Origin: Geitlerinema sp. BBD 1991-9
GTDB lineage: Bacteria; Cyanobacteriota; Cyanobacteriia; Cyanobacteriales; Geitlerinemataceae
Direction of reading: 5' to 3'
Length of the DNA stretch: 64,000 bases
Assembly (NCBI GenBank): GCA_001657325.1
Contig: LWRO01000022.1
Coordinates: 1-64,000, forward strand
Shown here piece after piece: positions 20,343 through 30,462 of this stretch. Position 1 is the first letter of the stretch. Every line of letters starts with the position of its first letter. A program made the translations under genes and the position numbers. The notes beneath the pieces were generated by a model that saw only the letters and a program-made list of their open reading frames with translations, made no database searches and was not told the origin of the DNA.

Positions 20343-21413
20343 TCAACTCTCCACCGCCCCACCTCGCTCGATGGCTAATTCGACGAGTTGATGAATCAAG
20401 GCTGAGAATGCGATACCGGTCGCGTTCCACAGTTGCGGGTACATACTCGTGGCGGTGAAACCGGGAAGCGTGTTGATTTCGTTGAGATAAATCTCGCCGG
20501 TTGATTCGACGTAGAAAAAGTCAACCCGCGCTAAACCCGCAGCATCGACCGTTTGAAATGCCTCAAGTGCGAGATCTCGAATGTTTTGAGCGATGGTTTC
20601 GGGAAGAGGCGCGGGAATCAGCAAATCGGCGCATCCTTCTGTGTATTTCGTTTCGTAATCGTAGAAATCGCTGGTGTACGTAATTTCACCGACGATCGAA
20701 GCTTTGGGATTGTCATTTCCAAGAACGGCGCATTCCACTTCTCGCGCGTTTGCAATTCCCGCTTCCACGATAATGCGTCGATCGTAGCTGGCGGCGCTAT
20801 CGAGAGCAGCTTCTAATTCGCTTCTCGATCGAACCTTGGCAATTCCCACTGACGATCCCAAATTGGCGGGTTTGACAAAACAGGGATAGCCGAGGGCTTC
20901 TTCAATTCGATCGCACAATTTCGGAAATACGCAAGGATTCGACCAAATTTCCGATCGAAGCACTTCCAAATACTTCACTTGAGGCAGTCCCGCTCGATCG
21001 AACGCCGATTTCATCGCGAGTTTGTCCATACTCAACGAGGAACCGAGAACCCCCGAACCGACATAGGGAACTTGCATCAGTTGCAGCAATCCTTGAACTG
21101 TTCCATCTTCGCCGTTGGGACCGTGCAGAATGGGAAACCAAACCTCTACCTCGGTAACACTTGGGGGAAACTGCCACAGCTGAGATCGATCGTTGCTTTC
21201 TTCTGAGAGCGGTTGTCCGGAGTCCAAGACTTGCCGTGCGATATCGCAACCGTGCCAGCAACCGTCTTTTCCGATATAAAAAGGAAGTACATCGTAGCGA
21301 GTTGGGTTGTCCTCTCGATCGAAGGCTGACGCAATTGCCCGCGCCGAAGAAATCGAAACTTCGTGTTCCCCCGAACGCCCGCCAAAAAGCAAACCCACTC
21401 GACGTTTTGACAT
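20343..21413 (-). CDS. ddl: D-alanine--D-alanine ligase
   Basis: 356 aa, full length. It joins two D-Ala with ATP for peptidoglycan precursors in the cytosol. The N-terminal motif [14 protein letters not shown] is diagnostic. ATP-grasp elements follow: [25 protein letters not shown], and the metal site [14 protein letters not shown] near the C-terminus. It appears monocistronic, with a hairpin terminator downstream. Confidence 0.96.
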   Translation of the reverse strand: MSKRRVGLLFGGRSGEHEVSISSARAIASAFDREDNPTRYDVLPFYIGKDGCWHGCDIARQVLDSGQPLSEESNDRSQLWQFPPSVTEVEVWFPILHGPNGEDGTVQGLLQLMQVPYVGSGVLGSSLSMDKLAMKSAFDRAGLPQVKYLEVLRSEIWSNPCVFPKLCDRIEEALGYPCFVKPANLGSSVGIAKVRSRSELEAALDSAASYDRRIIVEAGIANAREVECAVLGNDNPKASIVGEITYTSDFYDYETKYTEGCADLLIPAPLPETIAQNIRDLALEAFQTVDAAGLARVDFFYVESTGEIYLNEINTLPGFTATSMYPQLWNATGIAFSALIHQLVELAIERGGAVES

Positions 21414-21652
21414 TCTGTCCTGCCTCTCAATTCGTTTCGATTACTATAGCCCACGAGTCGATCGAATGCTTTGGTCTGTCGTCGATGACGAAGGCTGCGA
21501 ATTGCAAAAATGCTCGATCGAGGTTTGTCAAAAATTAGTTCATAAAGCGAGGTCGTGCCAGCGCAGGCGTGGAACCAACGCATTCCAGCAATTGCGTGGA
21601 TATGCGTGCGCTCGATCGCCTCTCATCGAGAAGGACGGTCTCAGATTCCCGA

Positions 21653-21973
21653 TTAGCGTTCGGACTCGAGGGTGTAGATCGCTTCAGTGATTCGATCGAG
21701 ACTTTGATTCAAGATGTAGAAAAAATCCTCATAGGTTACGAGTTCGTGAGGTTCGGGAACGGTTAAGTCCGATCGGCCGATATCGATGGCGTAGCGTTCG
21801 ATGAGGTTGTTACAGGCCTCGAAGGCGCGAGAGTCGCGATATCGATCGCAAACCTGCCACATGGGTATCGTTACGTCAGAGGCACGAACGAGAGCGAGAT
21901 CGATCGAAGCCGTTCCGAGTACGACGATCGCGATCGCGAAGACAATGGAAAAAAAGATTAAAACGCGATTCAT
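21653..21973 (-). CDS. Small exported hypothetical protein with duplicated start region
   Basis: 106 aa. The N-terminal hydrophobic segment (MNRVLIFFSIVFAIAIVVLG...) is a signal peptide or anchor; the rest is polar with two Cys (QVCDRY and EACNNL) likely bridged outside the cytosol. The start codon sits in a 38-bp tandem duplication, so an upstream copy of the same start makes a 13-codon frame that ends at TGA 21972-21970, overlapping this ATG. Translation may therefore be coupled. Function unknown. Confidence 0.65.
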   Translation of the reverse strand: MNRVLIFFSIVFAIAIVVLGTASIDLALVRASDVTIPMWQVCDRYRDSRAFEACNNLIERYAIDIGRSDLTVPEPHELVTYEDFFYILNQSLDRITEAIYTLESER

Positions 21974-22029
21974 ACGGGGTTAATGGAAAAAAAGATTAAA
22001 ACGCGATTCATACGGGGTTAATGGAAAAA
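21944..22029. repeat. 38-bp tandem duplication over a start codon
   Basis: The unit beginning AATGGAAAAAAAGATTAAAA is present at 21944-21981 and 21982-22019, identical, with a partial third copy (AATGGAAAAA) at 22020-22029. Each full unit contains CAT, the minus-strand start codon. Confidence 0.92.
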
Positions 22030-22426
22030 TAAACGCTCCATGCAAACAAAAATTTAACAATCAGAGGCTTACTCGAGCGAAAATCGGTCATTTTAGCGTT
22101 AGTGAATTGAAGGCACGCGATGCAAAAATAGCGTCAAAAACACGTTCGCTAAAAAAAATTGGCGTGTGGGTGCAAGCTTTTCTTCCTCCATGAAACTTCT
22201 TTTTCAATAAAAACAAGCCTATATCTTCTGTAAACGCTTCTATCAATTTGTTAAAAAATCTAAAAATTTCTCGAACTTCGGCCCTCGAACTCCTGTGCTA
22301 TATTCATCGTGACACTTGACCGTCGTTGCGTCTATCCAGAGGATCTCGCGAACGGGAGTAACTTCGAGCCGTTCGACTGTTCGCAAAAAATTTTTATTTC
22401 GCCTTACTTAATATAACTAAACAGCA
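22030..22426. other. Noncoding spacer upstream of the efflux adaptor
   Basis: About 400 AT-rich bp between divergent genes. TTGACC at 22316-22321 could be a -35 box, but no good -10 follows. No operator-like repeat or regulator gene was seen beside the efflux genes. Confidence 0.45.
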
Positions 22427-23884
22427 ATGAAACGAACGATAATTGGTCGATCGATCCCAATCCTAGCCATTGCCCTCCTGCTTGGCGCTTGTAGCAGCAA
22501 ACCGCAAGCGGGAAGTGTTCCCGCCGTTCCTGTCACCATCGAAACTGTAGCCTCCACCGCAGTACAGGACACCTCCGAATTCACCGCCCGCATCCAAGCC
22601 AAACAACTCGCCGAAATCCGTCCCCAAATCAACGGTGAAGTCCTTGCCGTATATGTCGAACTCGGCGATGTCGTCGGTCAAGGCGATCTCCTGTTTGAAA
22701 TCGACGGTTCCCAACAACAAGCCGTTGTCGATGCCCGTTCCGCCGACGTCCGCGCCGCCGAAGCGAACCGAGCTAACGCCCAAGCCGGACTGCAAGCCCA
22801 AGAAGCCGAGCGCACCCGCATCGTAGCCGAACTCAATTACAACTCTGAAGTGGCACGACTTGCGGATGCCGAAGCCACCCTGCGAGCGGGAATCGAGGAT
22901 CGCAACCAGTTCGTCTCCCAAGTCGAATTCGCACGCACTGAAGAAGAACGGTGGCGTACCCTCTGGCAACAGGGTGTCGTGTCCGAACGGCGATACGACG
23001 GCGCACGACGTTCCCGAGAAGTTGCCGAAGCCCAACTCGCGGCCCAAGACGAACTCATCGACTCCCAACGTGCAAGTGTTGAAAGCGCCCGTCGCGACTT
23101 AGAACGAAAAGAAGAGACAATCCGTGCTCAACTCGCAGCCCAAGACGAAGTCATCCAATCTGAAGTCGCCAACATCGCCAGCGCTCAGCGCCAGGTGGAC
23201 GCTGCTGCCGCCAACGAACGGGCCGCCGCCGTACAACTGGGCTATTACCAAGTTCTCGCACCCTTTTCCGGTGTCGTCGGTGAAGTTCTCGTCAAAGCCG
23301 GCGATGTCGTATCGCCTCAAGTCCAACTGACCAGTCTCAACGAAACCCGTCCCCTCGAAATTCTCATCGACGTTCCCGTGAACCGCTCCGCCCAAATCCG
23401 CGTGGGAACCCTCGTCGAGCTAATCGATCGAGACGGAGAAGTCATTGGAACCAGTCAAGTGTCATTCGTCTCTCCCCAAGCCAATCCCGGCACCCAAACC
23501 ATTCTCGTCAAAGCCATCTACGGCAACGCACAGGGCAACCTCCGCAGTGACGAACGGCTGCGCGTGCGCGTTATTTGGGAAGAACAACCCGGTCTTACGA
23601 TTCCATTTGCCGCCGTCACCCGACTCGGCGGCCAGCCCTTTGTCTTCGTTGTCGGCGAAAATCCCGACGCACCCGCAGGCGAAACCAACCTCATCGCCTT
23701 GCAAAAACCCATCGAACTCGGCAGCTTACAAGGGGGCAACTACGAAGTGCTATCAGGATTAGAAGCCAACGATCGAATCGTCGTCTCAGGCGTGCAAAAG
23801 CTGCGAGACCAAACCCCGATCGTTTCCTCAGCCGAGACAAATACCTCACAAGTCGATCGAACCAACGAAGAAACGAGTGAATGA
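22427..23884 (+). CDS. RND efflux periplasmic adaptor lipoprotein (AcrA/HlyD type)
   Basis: 485 aa. The lipobox LLLGAC puts the lipid on Cys22. Then come the barrel/lipoyl half (AEIRPQINGEVLAVYVELGDVVGQGDLLFEID) and a long, Gln/Ala/Glu-rich coiled coil (about 105-255), longer than in E. coli AcrA. The second lipoyl half (YYQVLAPFSGVVGEVLVKAGDVV), beta-barrel and membrane-proximal domains follow. It links the inner-membrane pump encoded next to an outer-membrane channel not found in this window. Substrate unknown. Confidence 0.93.
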   Translation: MKRTIIGRSIPILAIALLLGACSSKPQAGSVPAVPVTIETVASTAVQDTSEFTARIQAKQLAEIRPQINGEVLAVYVELGDVVGQGDLLFEIDGSQQQAVVDARSADVRAAEANRANAQAGLQAQEAERTRIVAELNYNSEVARLADAEATLRAGIEDRNQFVSQVEFARTEEERWRTLWQQGVVSERRYDGARRSREVAEAQLAAQDELIDSQRASVESARRDLERKEETIRAQLAAQDEVIQSEVANIASAQRQVDAAAANERAAAVQLGYYQVLAPFSGVVGEVLVKAGDVVSPQVQLTSLNETRPLEILIDVPVNRSAQIRVGTLVELIDRDGEVIGTSQVSFVSPQANPGTQTILVKAIYGNAQGNLRSDERLRVRVIWEEQPGLTIPFAAVTRLGGQPFVFVVGENPDAPAGETNLIALQKPIELGSLQGGNYEVLSGLEANDRIVVSGVQKLRDQTPIVSSAETNTSQVDRTNEETSE

Positions 23885-23939
23885 CGCTCAACACGCTTCA
23901 CTCTTCACTGAAAAAGACTGAAAAAGCCTCTGTCACTAT

Positions 23940-23967
23940 CAATTGTCAATTATCAATTATCAATTAT
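23940..23967. repeat. 7-bp tandem repeat before the RND pump gene
   Basis: Four units, CAATTGT then CAATTAT three times, end just before the AAAGG ribosome-binding site of the gene at 23974. Confidence 0.85.
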
Positions 23968-23973
23968 TAAAGG

Positions 23974-26900
23974 ATGATTCTCAGCATTGCCGACAACTTC
24001 ATCAAGCGTCCGGTACTGACGACGGTTTGTACCTTGCTGATTCTCTTGGTGGGGGGCATTGCCATTCCCCTGCTGCCCATCGAACAACTGCCCGACCTCG
24101 CACCGACTCGCATTAACGTCGATTCTACCTATATCGGTGCCGACGCTGAAACCGTTGAAAATACCGTTACAACGATTCTCGAACGGGAAATCAACGGAGT
24201 TGAAGGCATGGACTACATCACCTCCAACAGCAGCAACGACGGGAGTAGTGCCATCAGCATCACGTTCAAAGCAGGTGAAGACAAAGACATCGCTCAGGTC
24301 AACGTCCAAAACAAAGTTTCAGTTGCCGAACCCCAACTCCCCGATGCCGTTAAACAAACAGGGGTACCGGTGAATGCAGCATCGACGAGTATCCTTCTCG
24401 TTTACAGCTTTTTCCCTGAAAACGACGAATACGACGAAATCTTTCTCACCAACTACCTCGATCTGTTCATTATCGACGAAATCAAACGGATTACTGGGGT
24501 GGGCGATGTCTTCCTTTACGGGGCGGGGAAATACGCCATGCGCCTGTGGCTCGACCCGAGCGCGCTGACGAGCCGAGGACTGACGGCTGTTGATGTTGCT
24601 GACGCCATTCGCGAACAAAACATTCAAGTTGCTGCGGGCGGGGTCGGGCAACAACCCGCCCCAGACGATCAAGCTTATGAATTGACTGTGCGAGTTCCGG
24701 GTCGTTTGAAAAATACCGAGGAATTTGAAAATCTGATCCTCAAAGTGAACGACAACGGCACGTTGGTACGTCTGCGGGACGTGGGATACGCCGAACTCGG
24801 ACAGGAAACCTACGCTGCATCGGTAACGACCTTTGGGAAAGCCGGGGTAGGTATTGGGGTGTACCAACTTCCTGGCAGTAACGCCATGGATGTGGCGACG
24901 GCGATCAAAGAACGAATGGCGGAGTTAGAGAAAAATTTCCCGCCGGGTCTAAAAACTGCGCTGATTTTCGACACCACCGACTTCGTCAAAGCCTCGCTCA
25001 AAGAAGTGCTGATAACACTGGTGCAAGCGATTTCATTGGTGATTGCGATCTTGTTTGTCTTCCTACAGGATTGGCGTACCACCATCATTCCCGCTGTTGC
25101 CATTCCCGTGGCGTTGATTGGAGCGATGGCGTTTTTGCTAGCGTTCGGATTTTCGATCAACACCCTGACATTGTTCGGTTGTATTCTCGCCAGCGGTCTG
25201 GTGGTGGACGACGCGATCGTGATTGTGGAAGCGGTTTCCGCCAAAATCGACGAGGGGATGCGACCGAAAGAGGCGGCGATCGCCTGTATGCAAGAACTCT
25301 CGGGAGCAGTCGTTTCAACATCGCTCGTACTCATGGCGGTGTTTATTCCGGTGGCGTTCTTCCCAGGTACGACAGGTAAAATTTACCAACAGTTCGCGTT
25401 GACGATCGCCTTTACGGTGTTGTGTTCGACGTTCAACGCCCTGAGTTTCTCCCCCAGTATGTCGGCATTGCTGCTACGTCCGAGACAGCCGACTCGGGGT
25501 TGGTTGGGAAAAGTCTTCAACGGGTTTAACGCTGGGTTGCACTGGACGACGGAGAAATATCGCGATGCGGTGAACGGCCTCGTTCGGATTCGCGTCTTCG
25601 TTATGGGGTTGTTTGCGGTCGCCCTTGCTGCCACAGTTTGGATGTACCAAGTCGTCCCAACCGGGTTCGTGCCAGAAGAAGATCAAGGATACTTTTTGGG
25701 GATCGTCCAAGCCCCTGATGGCGTATCTCTCAACTATACGGAAGACGTTCTCAAAAAAGCTGAAAACATTTTGCTTGATATGCCTGAAATGCGCGGAACC
25801 TTTATGGTCAGCGGTGTCGGTTTTGAAGGACGCGGCTCGAACCAAGGTCTCTTTTTCGGGTCGTTTGAAGATTGGAGCGAACGGACGGGGAAAGGCCAAA
25901 CGGCGGACGAGCTGATCGCGAAGCTCAACGGTCAGTTCGCACAAATTCAAGAAGCAGTGGTTCGGGCGTTTAACGCGCCGCCAGTTATGGGGTTGAGTAA
26001 CTTCGGCGGATTTGAGTTTCAGCTTCAAGACCGTAGTGGGGGGCAGTTGACTTACGAGGATTTACTCAACAACGCCTACGAGATTATCGGAACAGCCAAC
26101 GAGAAACCCGAACTTGGTGGAACAGCCTTTACGCAAGCAACGGCGAACACGCCACAGGTCGAGTTGACAATCGATCGAGCGCGTCTCAAAGCGTTGAACG
26201 TCAGTTTTAGCGATGCCATGACCACATTGGGAATCTACTTGGGATCGCAGTACGTGAATGACTTTACCCTCGGGCAACGCAGCTATCGGGTGTATGCCCA
26301 GGCAGAAGGGCAATTTCGATCGCGCACGGAAAATATTAATGAAATTTACGTGCGATCGAGAGATGGGAAAATGATTCCCCTCGGCGAACTCGTCAAGAGC
26401 GAACCGATTACCGGACCTCAGATTATCGGTCACTTCAACCTATTTCGAGCGATTAAAATTCAAGGGGCAAACGCCCCTGGCTACAGTTCCGGGCAAGCCA
26501 TTCGAGCCATGGAAGAAGCGTATCAAGAAGCTGCACTGCCGAGTGTGGGGCGCGAGTGGATGGGAACGGCTCGCGAAGAACTCACGGCGGGGGGACAAGC
26601 GGTCATCATCTTCGGCTTGGGGCTAGTCATCGTCTTTCTGGTGTTGTCGGCACAGTACGAAAGCTACATCGACCCGATTATCATCATGCTCACCGTTCCC
26701 CTGGCAATGCTCGGGGCGCTGGTATTCCTGTCTGCACGGGGGCTGAACTTGGACGTTTACGCCCAAGTGGGTTTGGTAATGCTCATCGGCTTAGCCAGTA
26801 AAAACGCCATTCTCATCGTTGAGTTTGCCAACCAGTCTCGCGAGGAAGGGATGAGTATCGCGAAAGCAGCTGTCAACGCAGCGGAACAACGATTTCGTCC

Positions 26901-27348
26901 AATTTTGATGACGGCAATTTCGAGCTTGGTGGGCTTCTTCCCCCTCGTTATCGCCTCGGGTGCAGGATCTGCAAGTCGTTGGTCGTTAGGAACGGCAGTG
27001 TTCGGCGGGTTGTTAGTGGCGACGTTCCTGAGTTTCCTAGTGGTGCCGATCCTTTATATCGTCGTCAAAGGCTTAGAAGCCAAGTTCCTCAAAGACGAGG
27101 AGAAGCCGGAACCACCGGTGCCACCCGAACCGCCGATGGACGTGCAAACCGTTCCACCGATGCCACCCCAGAACTACGATGTTCCTTCACCGTCGATCGA
27201 GATCGATGAAGAGGATCGAGAACCCACTGAAACCAAGGCTTCTCATCCTCATAACGGCCATGCTGTAGATGGGGATGGGACTTCAGGCGACAAACCCTCG
27301 ATCGAGCCACCCGACGAGTCCGAAAAACCCACTACGCCCCAAGCTTAA
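23974..27348 (+). CDS. RND multidrug efflux pump, AcrB/HAE1 family
   Basis: 1124 aa inner-membrane pump with 12 predicted spans and two large periplasmic loops. Both proton-relay aspartates of span 4 are present (Asp412-Asp413 in GLVVDDAIVIVEA). The N-terminus FIKRPVLTTV is typical of the family. A tail of roughly 85 residues after the last span (about 1040-1124) is rich in Pro, Glu and Asp with a few His, and is absent from E. coli AcrB. Together with the adaptor upstream it forms a drug or solute exporter. Substrate unknown. Confidence 0.95.
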   Translation: MILSIADNFIKRPVLTTVCTLLILLVGGIAIPLLPIEQLPDLAPTRINVDSTYIGADAETVENTVTTILEREINGVEGMDYITSNSSNDGSSAISITFKAGEDKDIAQVNVQNKVSVAEPQLPDAVKQTGVPVNAASTSILLVYSFFPENDEYDEIFLTNYLDLFIIDEIKRITGVGDVFLYGAGKYAMRLWLDPSALTSRGLTAVDVADAIREQNIQVAAGGVGQQPAPDDQAYELTVRVPGRLKNTEEFENLILKVNDNGTLVRLRDVGYAELGQETYAASVTTFGKAGVGIGVYQLPGSNAMDVATAIKERMAELEKNFPPGLKTALIFDTTDFVKASLKEVLITLVQAISLVIAILFVFLQDWRTTIIPAVAIPVALIGAMAFLLAFGFSINTLTLFGCILASGLVVDDAIVIVEAVSAKIDEGMRPKEAAIACMQELSGAVVSTSLVLMAVFIPVAFFPGTTGKIYQQFALTIAFTVLCSTFNALSFSPSMSALLLRPRQPTRGWLGKVFNGFNAGLHWTTEKYRDAVNGLVRIRVFVMGLFAVALAATVWMYQVVPTGFVPEEDQGYFLGIVQAPDGVSLNYTEDVLKKAENILLDMPEMRGTFMVSGVGFEGRGSNQGLFFGSFEDWSERTGKGQTADELIAKLNGQFAQIQEAVVRAFNAPPVMGLSNFGGFEFQLQDRSGGQLTYEDLLNNAYEIIGTANEKPELGGTAFTQATANTPQVELTIDRARLKALNVSFSDAMTTLGIYLGSQYVNDFTLGQRSYRVYAQAEGQFRSRTENINEIYVRSRDGKMIPLGELVKSEPITGPQIIGHFNLFRAIKIQGANAPGYSSGQAIRAMEEAYQEAALPSVGREWMGTAREELTAGGQAVIIFGLGLVIVFLVLSAQYESYIDPIIIMLTVPLAMLGALVFLSARGLNLDVYAQVGLVMLIGLASKNAILIVEFANQSREEGMSIAKAAVNAAEQRFRPILMTAISSLVGFFPLVIASGAGSASRWSLGTAVFGGLLVATFLSFLVVPILYIVVKGLEAKFLKDEEKPEPPVPPEPPMDVQTVPPMPPQNYDVPSPSIEIDEEDREPTETKASHPHNGHAVDGDGTSGDKPSIEPPDESEKPTTPQA

Positions 27349-27378
27349 GCGAAATGTCCCGATTTGGGAGGTAAAGCC

Positions 27379-27645
27379 ATGAACTCTCGAAAAATTCTCT
27401 TTTGTAGCGTCGTAACGGCAGCGATCGGCACGATGTTAGGAATTGCGGCGGCGGAACTGGCAAATCCCCCTTTTGAGAGTGGGATCTATAAGAACCCTCA
27501 TCGCAAATACGCTATCGCTGGAGCAATTTTGGGAGCAGCCGTCGGGGGGGCGCAAGAAACCGTTCGTCAGCTTAAAGCTGAGGCCGATCGGCGGGAACGG
27601 GAACGAGAACGTTTCTATCGCGATCGCTTCCACCATCTACCGTAA
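27379..27645 (+). CDS. Small membrane protein with glycine-zipper spans
   Basis: 88 aa from the ATG at 27379, with GGGAGG 6 nt upstream; a TTG at 27364 is rejected because it would place the ribosome-binding site inside the gene. Two hydrophobic Gly/Ala-rich segments (about 6-26 and 50-64) flank a polar loop. The C-terminus is very basic and acidic (ADRREREREERF-like). It begins only 30 bp after the pump gene, so it is probably in the same transcript. Function unknown. Confidence 0.7.
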   Translation: MNSRKILFCSVVTAAIGTMLGIAAAELANPPFESGIYKNPHRKYAIAGAILGAAVGGAQETVRQLKAEADRRERERERFYRDRFHHLP

Positions 27646-27682
27646 ATCGAAAATAGGATTCCAATCGACCTGAAAGTTTGAC

Positions 27683-28315
27683 ATGAAATACTCGACGCTT
27701 GGTCTTTGTGTTTTATTCGCGACCCTCACCACGGCAAACTCTGCCACGGCTCAACTCAATCGCCCGAACTTCTTCGAGCGGGGTTACGACCAATTTGAAG
27801 AAGAAATTCGTCAACTGGAACGGCAACCTAACAATCCTTCGCCCTTAACGGTTTCGGGGGAAGAAATGACTTGGTATCAAGTCGTATTGCGAGAGGGCGG
27901 ATTTTCAATTTGGATGCCCGAAGGAACGGTTGTTCAAGAAATCGAAGTGGTTGAGACTTCAGCAGGTTCGATCGAGTTTTCGATGTTTGCGACACAACCA
28001 CGCTTTTCTCGTTATGTGGTCGCCTATTCCGAACCGTTTGATTTCAGTGCTTTGGGAACATCGGAAGAAGTATTAGCTAAGGTACGAGATCGCCTGATCG
28101 ATCGAGAAGCCAATTTCGAGTTGACTAGCGATAGAGACACGACAGTTGGCAACTTTTCAGCCAAAGATTTAATCTTTAACAACGATGAGGAAACCATTAC
28201 ATTTCGCTTGATTTTTGCAGAAGATCGACTGTATGTCTTAGCCGTTAGTCAGCTCAACGATGCAGCTTCGCTCGAAGCTGTTGCCGCCTTCTTTCGATCG
28301 TTTCAGAAACTTTAG
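27683..28315 (+). CDS. Secreted hypothetical protein, 210 aa
   Basis: 210 aa with a signal peptide (cleavage after ANSATA, residue about 23). The mature part is a mixed alpha/beta protein with a conserved-looking block FSIWMPEGTVVQEIE and a C-terminal FFRSFQKL. No known enzyme motif. It follows the small membrane protein by 38 bp and is the last gene before the terminator at 28417, so it may belong to the efflux transcript. Confidence 0.75.
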   Translation: MKYSTLGLCVLFATLTTANSATAQLNRPNFFERGYDQFEEEIRQLERQPNNPSPLTVSGEEMTWYQVVLREGGFSIWMPEGTVVQEIEVVETSAGSIEFSMFATQPRFSRYVVAYSEPFDFSALGTSEEVLAKVRDRLIDREANFELTSDRDTTVGNFSAKDLIFNNDEETITFRLIFAEDRLYVLAVSQLNDAASLEAVAAFFRSFQKL

Positions 28316-28416
28316 ATCGAATTTTGGCTAATTGCAGCAATCGTCACTCGATCGAGTCTTTTCTGGATAGATATTTCCCACTCTTTCTTCACATCTTGCC
28401 AAGTCCAGTTTTTCAG

Positions 28417-28442
28417 AAAAGGCCTTTAGAAAAAGGCCTTTT
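28417..28442 (+). terminator. Rho-independent terminator
   Basis: AAAAGGCCTT (28417-28426) pairs with AAGGCCTTTT (28433-28442) around a 6-nt loop. It ends the efflux-region transcript. Confidence 0.88.
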
Positions 28443-29112
28443 CGTCGTCGTTTAGCGCGTGAGATTCGTAAAGTCTTTATAAAGAAAAGCCCAAAAAATA
28501 GTAAAGAAATTTAAGGGTTCCAGGCATTCTGTGAAGAAAATATAAAGAAAGGGTAAAAAAGCAAAAGACTGGGGTATATAAATAAAAAGCTCATCAGCGC
28601 ATCGAACAAAAAACACATCAATAGCTTTGTCAAACAAGCTTTAACATAGAGGTATCCAAACCCATCAAACTTTAATCCTCCCTTTTTAGTCGATCGAGTG
28701 AAATTTTTTTGCAGATTTCTGATTTCACCAAAATCCTGGATATCATCTGTCAATATACCGAAACAAACAATCTCAAATAGCAGGCTATGTATTTTGAGTC
28801 TCTCCCTCAAGTCAGCCGATTGTAATGGCTGTCGCTTTTGGCAACGAGCCAGCTTCCCAAAATTTCCATCTATCCCCCATAAAAAACCAGGAAATTTCAA
28901 GGCAGAGATGGAAAATTCTAGGGTCAACGCATACTCATTTCAGATTAATAGAGTCCCTAAAATCACAACGATTTTAAAGGTGCTAATTCTCTTCTAGATT
29001 CTCTGAATAATCCTTAAAAAAGCTGAGAATTTAAAGAAATAAGCTTGTATATCGAGGATGTATTTACCCTGAAATAGAATTACCATAACTCAATTAACTC
29101 AAACTTAAATTT
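28443..29112. other. AT-rich region upstream of the V-type ATPase operon
   Basis: 670 bp, much more AT-rich than the genes around it. Open frames on both strands have low-complexity products and no ribosome-binding site, so I call it noncoding. It must contain the promoter of the ATPase operon; no clear -35/-10 pair was found. Decayed mobile DNA is possible but cannot be shown. Confidence 0.5.
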
Positions 29113-30462
29113 ATGCCACAGACACTCATTCGTTATTCCAAAATCCTAGAGATTGTCGGGGACATTATCAAAGTTCAGGTTCCCGAGAGTGCTCACACGA
29201 AAGATGCCGGCCCGCGTTTCGGTGACTTGGCTGTTGTAGAAAACAGCGATGGCAGCTTGTCTTTAGCTCAGATTATCAACCTCAAACAAGATACGGTTGC
29301 CCTCCAGGTTTTTAGGGGAACAAAGGGCGTGTCTACCAACTCCGCTGTTCGCTTTCTCGGTCATCCCATGGAGGCCACGTATTCGGGCAATATCCTGGGG
29401 AGAGTTTTTCGCGGGACGGGAGAACCGATCGACGGGGGGCCAGAACTTTCCCAAGACCCTAAAGTTCCGATTGGAGGCTCTTCGGTCAATCCCATGCGCC
29501 GGATCTTGGCCTCCAAAATGATCCGCACTAACGTTCCCATGATCGACGTGTTCAACTGCTTAGTCGAGAGTCAGAAGATCCCCATCTTTTCAGTTTCGGG
29601 CGAACCCTTTAACCCTTTTCTCGCCCGGATTGGCATTCAGGCAGATGCAGATATCGTAGTCTTCGGAGGACTCGGTCTGATTTTTGACGACTATTACTTT
29701 TTCCGAAAGGCCTTTGAAGATGCCGGGGTGTTTTCGCGCACGGTGATGTTCGTTAACTTGGCTTCTGACCCCATTGTCGAACGGATGCTGATCCCAGACA
29801 TGGCCTTAGCAGTGGCAGAGCGCTTCGCCGTGGAGGAAGGGAAGCGGGTACTCGTGCTGATGTCAGACATGACCGCCTTTGCAGATGCCCTCAAAGAAGT
29901 CAGTATCGCCATGGATCGAGTCCCTGCCAATCGGGGTTATCCGGGCGACCTGTATTCCCAGCTTGCCCGTCGCTATGAAAAAGCAGCAGACTACGTTCAA
30001 GGTGGGTCGGTGACTATCTTGACTGTGACAACTATGCCAGGGGATGACGTGACTCATCCCGTTCCGGACAATACTGGCTACATCACCGAAGGGCAGTTTT
30101 ACCTCCACGACAGCACGATCGATCCCTTTGGTTCCTTGTCCCGACTCAAACAAAACGTCATCGGCAAAGAGACTCGGGAAGATCACAGTCAAATTATGAA
30201 CACCATGATTCGCTTTTACTCCGGTGCGAAAGATGCCGAGCAGAAACAGGCCATGGCGTTTGAGCTGTCCGACTACGATCGAAAGTTGTTGAAGTTCGGA
30301 GATCTGTTTAAGAAGAGATTCATGGATATCAATGTTTCTCTCCCCCTCGAACAAGCCCTCGATCTAGCCTGGAAAACCTTGTCAGAGTGCTTTGAACCCC
30401 AGGAATTACTAATGAAGCAGGGACTCATTGACAAGTATTTCCCGAAGGAAGCATCCCAATAG
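29113..30462 (+). CDS. atpB: V/A-type ATPase subunit B
   Basis: 449 aa, regulatory non-catalytic subunit of the V1/A1 head. Family pattern is clear: RVFRGTGEPIDGGP, then IPIFSVSGEPFNPFLARIG where catalytic subunits have a P-loop, MSDMTAFADALKEVS, and the RRGYPGDLYSQLA-type element (here NRGYPGDLYSQLARRYE). The form is the shorter chlamydial/spirochaete type. It is first in the operon, where E is first in those bacteria. No strong ribosome-binding site precedes the start. A 349-bp gap separates it from D. Confidence 0.93.
   Translation: MPQTLIRYSKILEIVGDIIKVQVPESAHTKDAGPRFGDLAVVENSDGSLSLAQIINLKQDTVALQVFRGTKGVSTNSAVRFLGHPMEATYSGNILGRVFRGTGEPIDGGPELSQDPKVPIGGSSVNPMRRILASKMIRTNVPMIDVFNCLVESQKIPIFSVSGEPFNPFLARIGIQADADIVVFGGLGLIFDDYYFFRKAFEDAGVFSRTVMFVNLASDPIVERMLIPDMALAVAERFAVEEGKRVLVLMSDMTAFADALKEVSIAMDRVPANRGYPGDLYSQLARRYEKAADYVQGGSVTILTVTTMPGDDVTHPVPDNTGYITEGQFYLHDSTIDPFGSLSRLKQNVIGKETREDHSQIMNTMIRFYSGAKDAEQKQAMAFELSDYDRKLLKFGDLFKKRFMDINVSLPLEQALDLAWKTLSECFEPQELLMKQGLIDKYFPKEASQ

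Noticed and set aside
22463-26028. Several long minus-strand frames opposite the RND genes
   Set aside because: They are mirror images of strongly coding frames with high GC third positions; they lack starts and homology.
28511-28927. 138-codon minus-strand frame upstream of the ATPase operon
   Set aside because: Low-complexity hydrophobic product, AT-rich, no ribosome-binding site and no recognised family.
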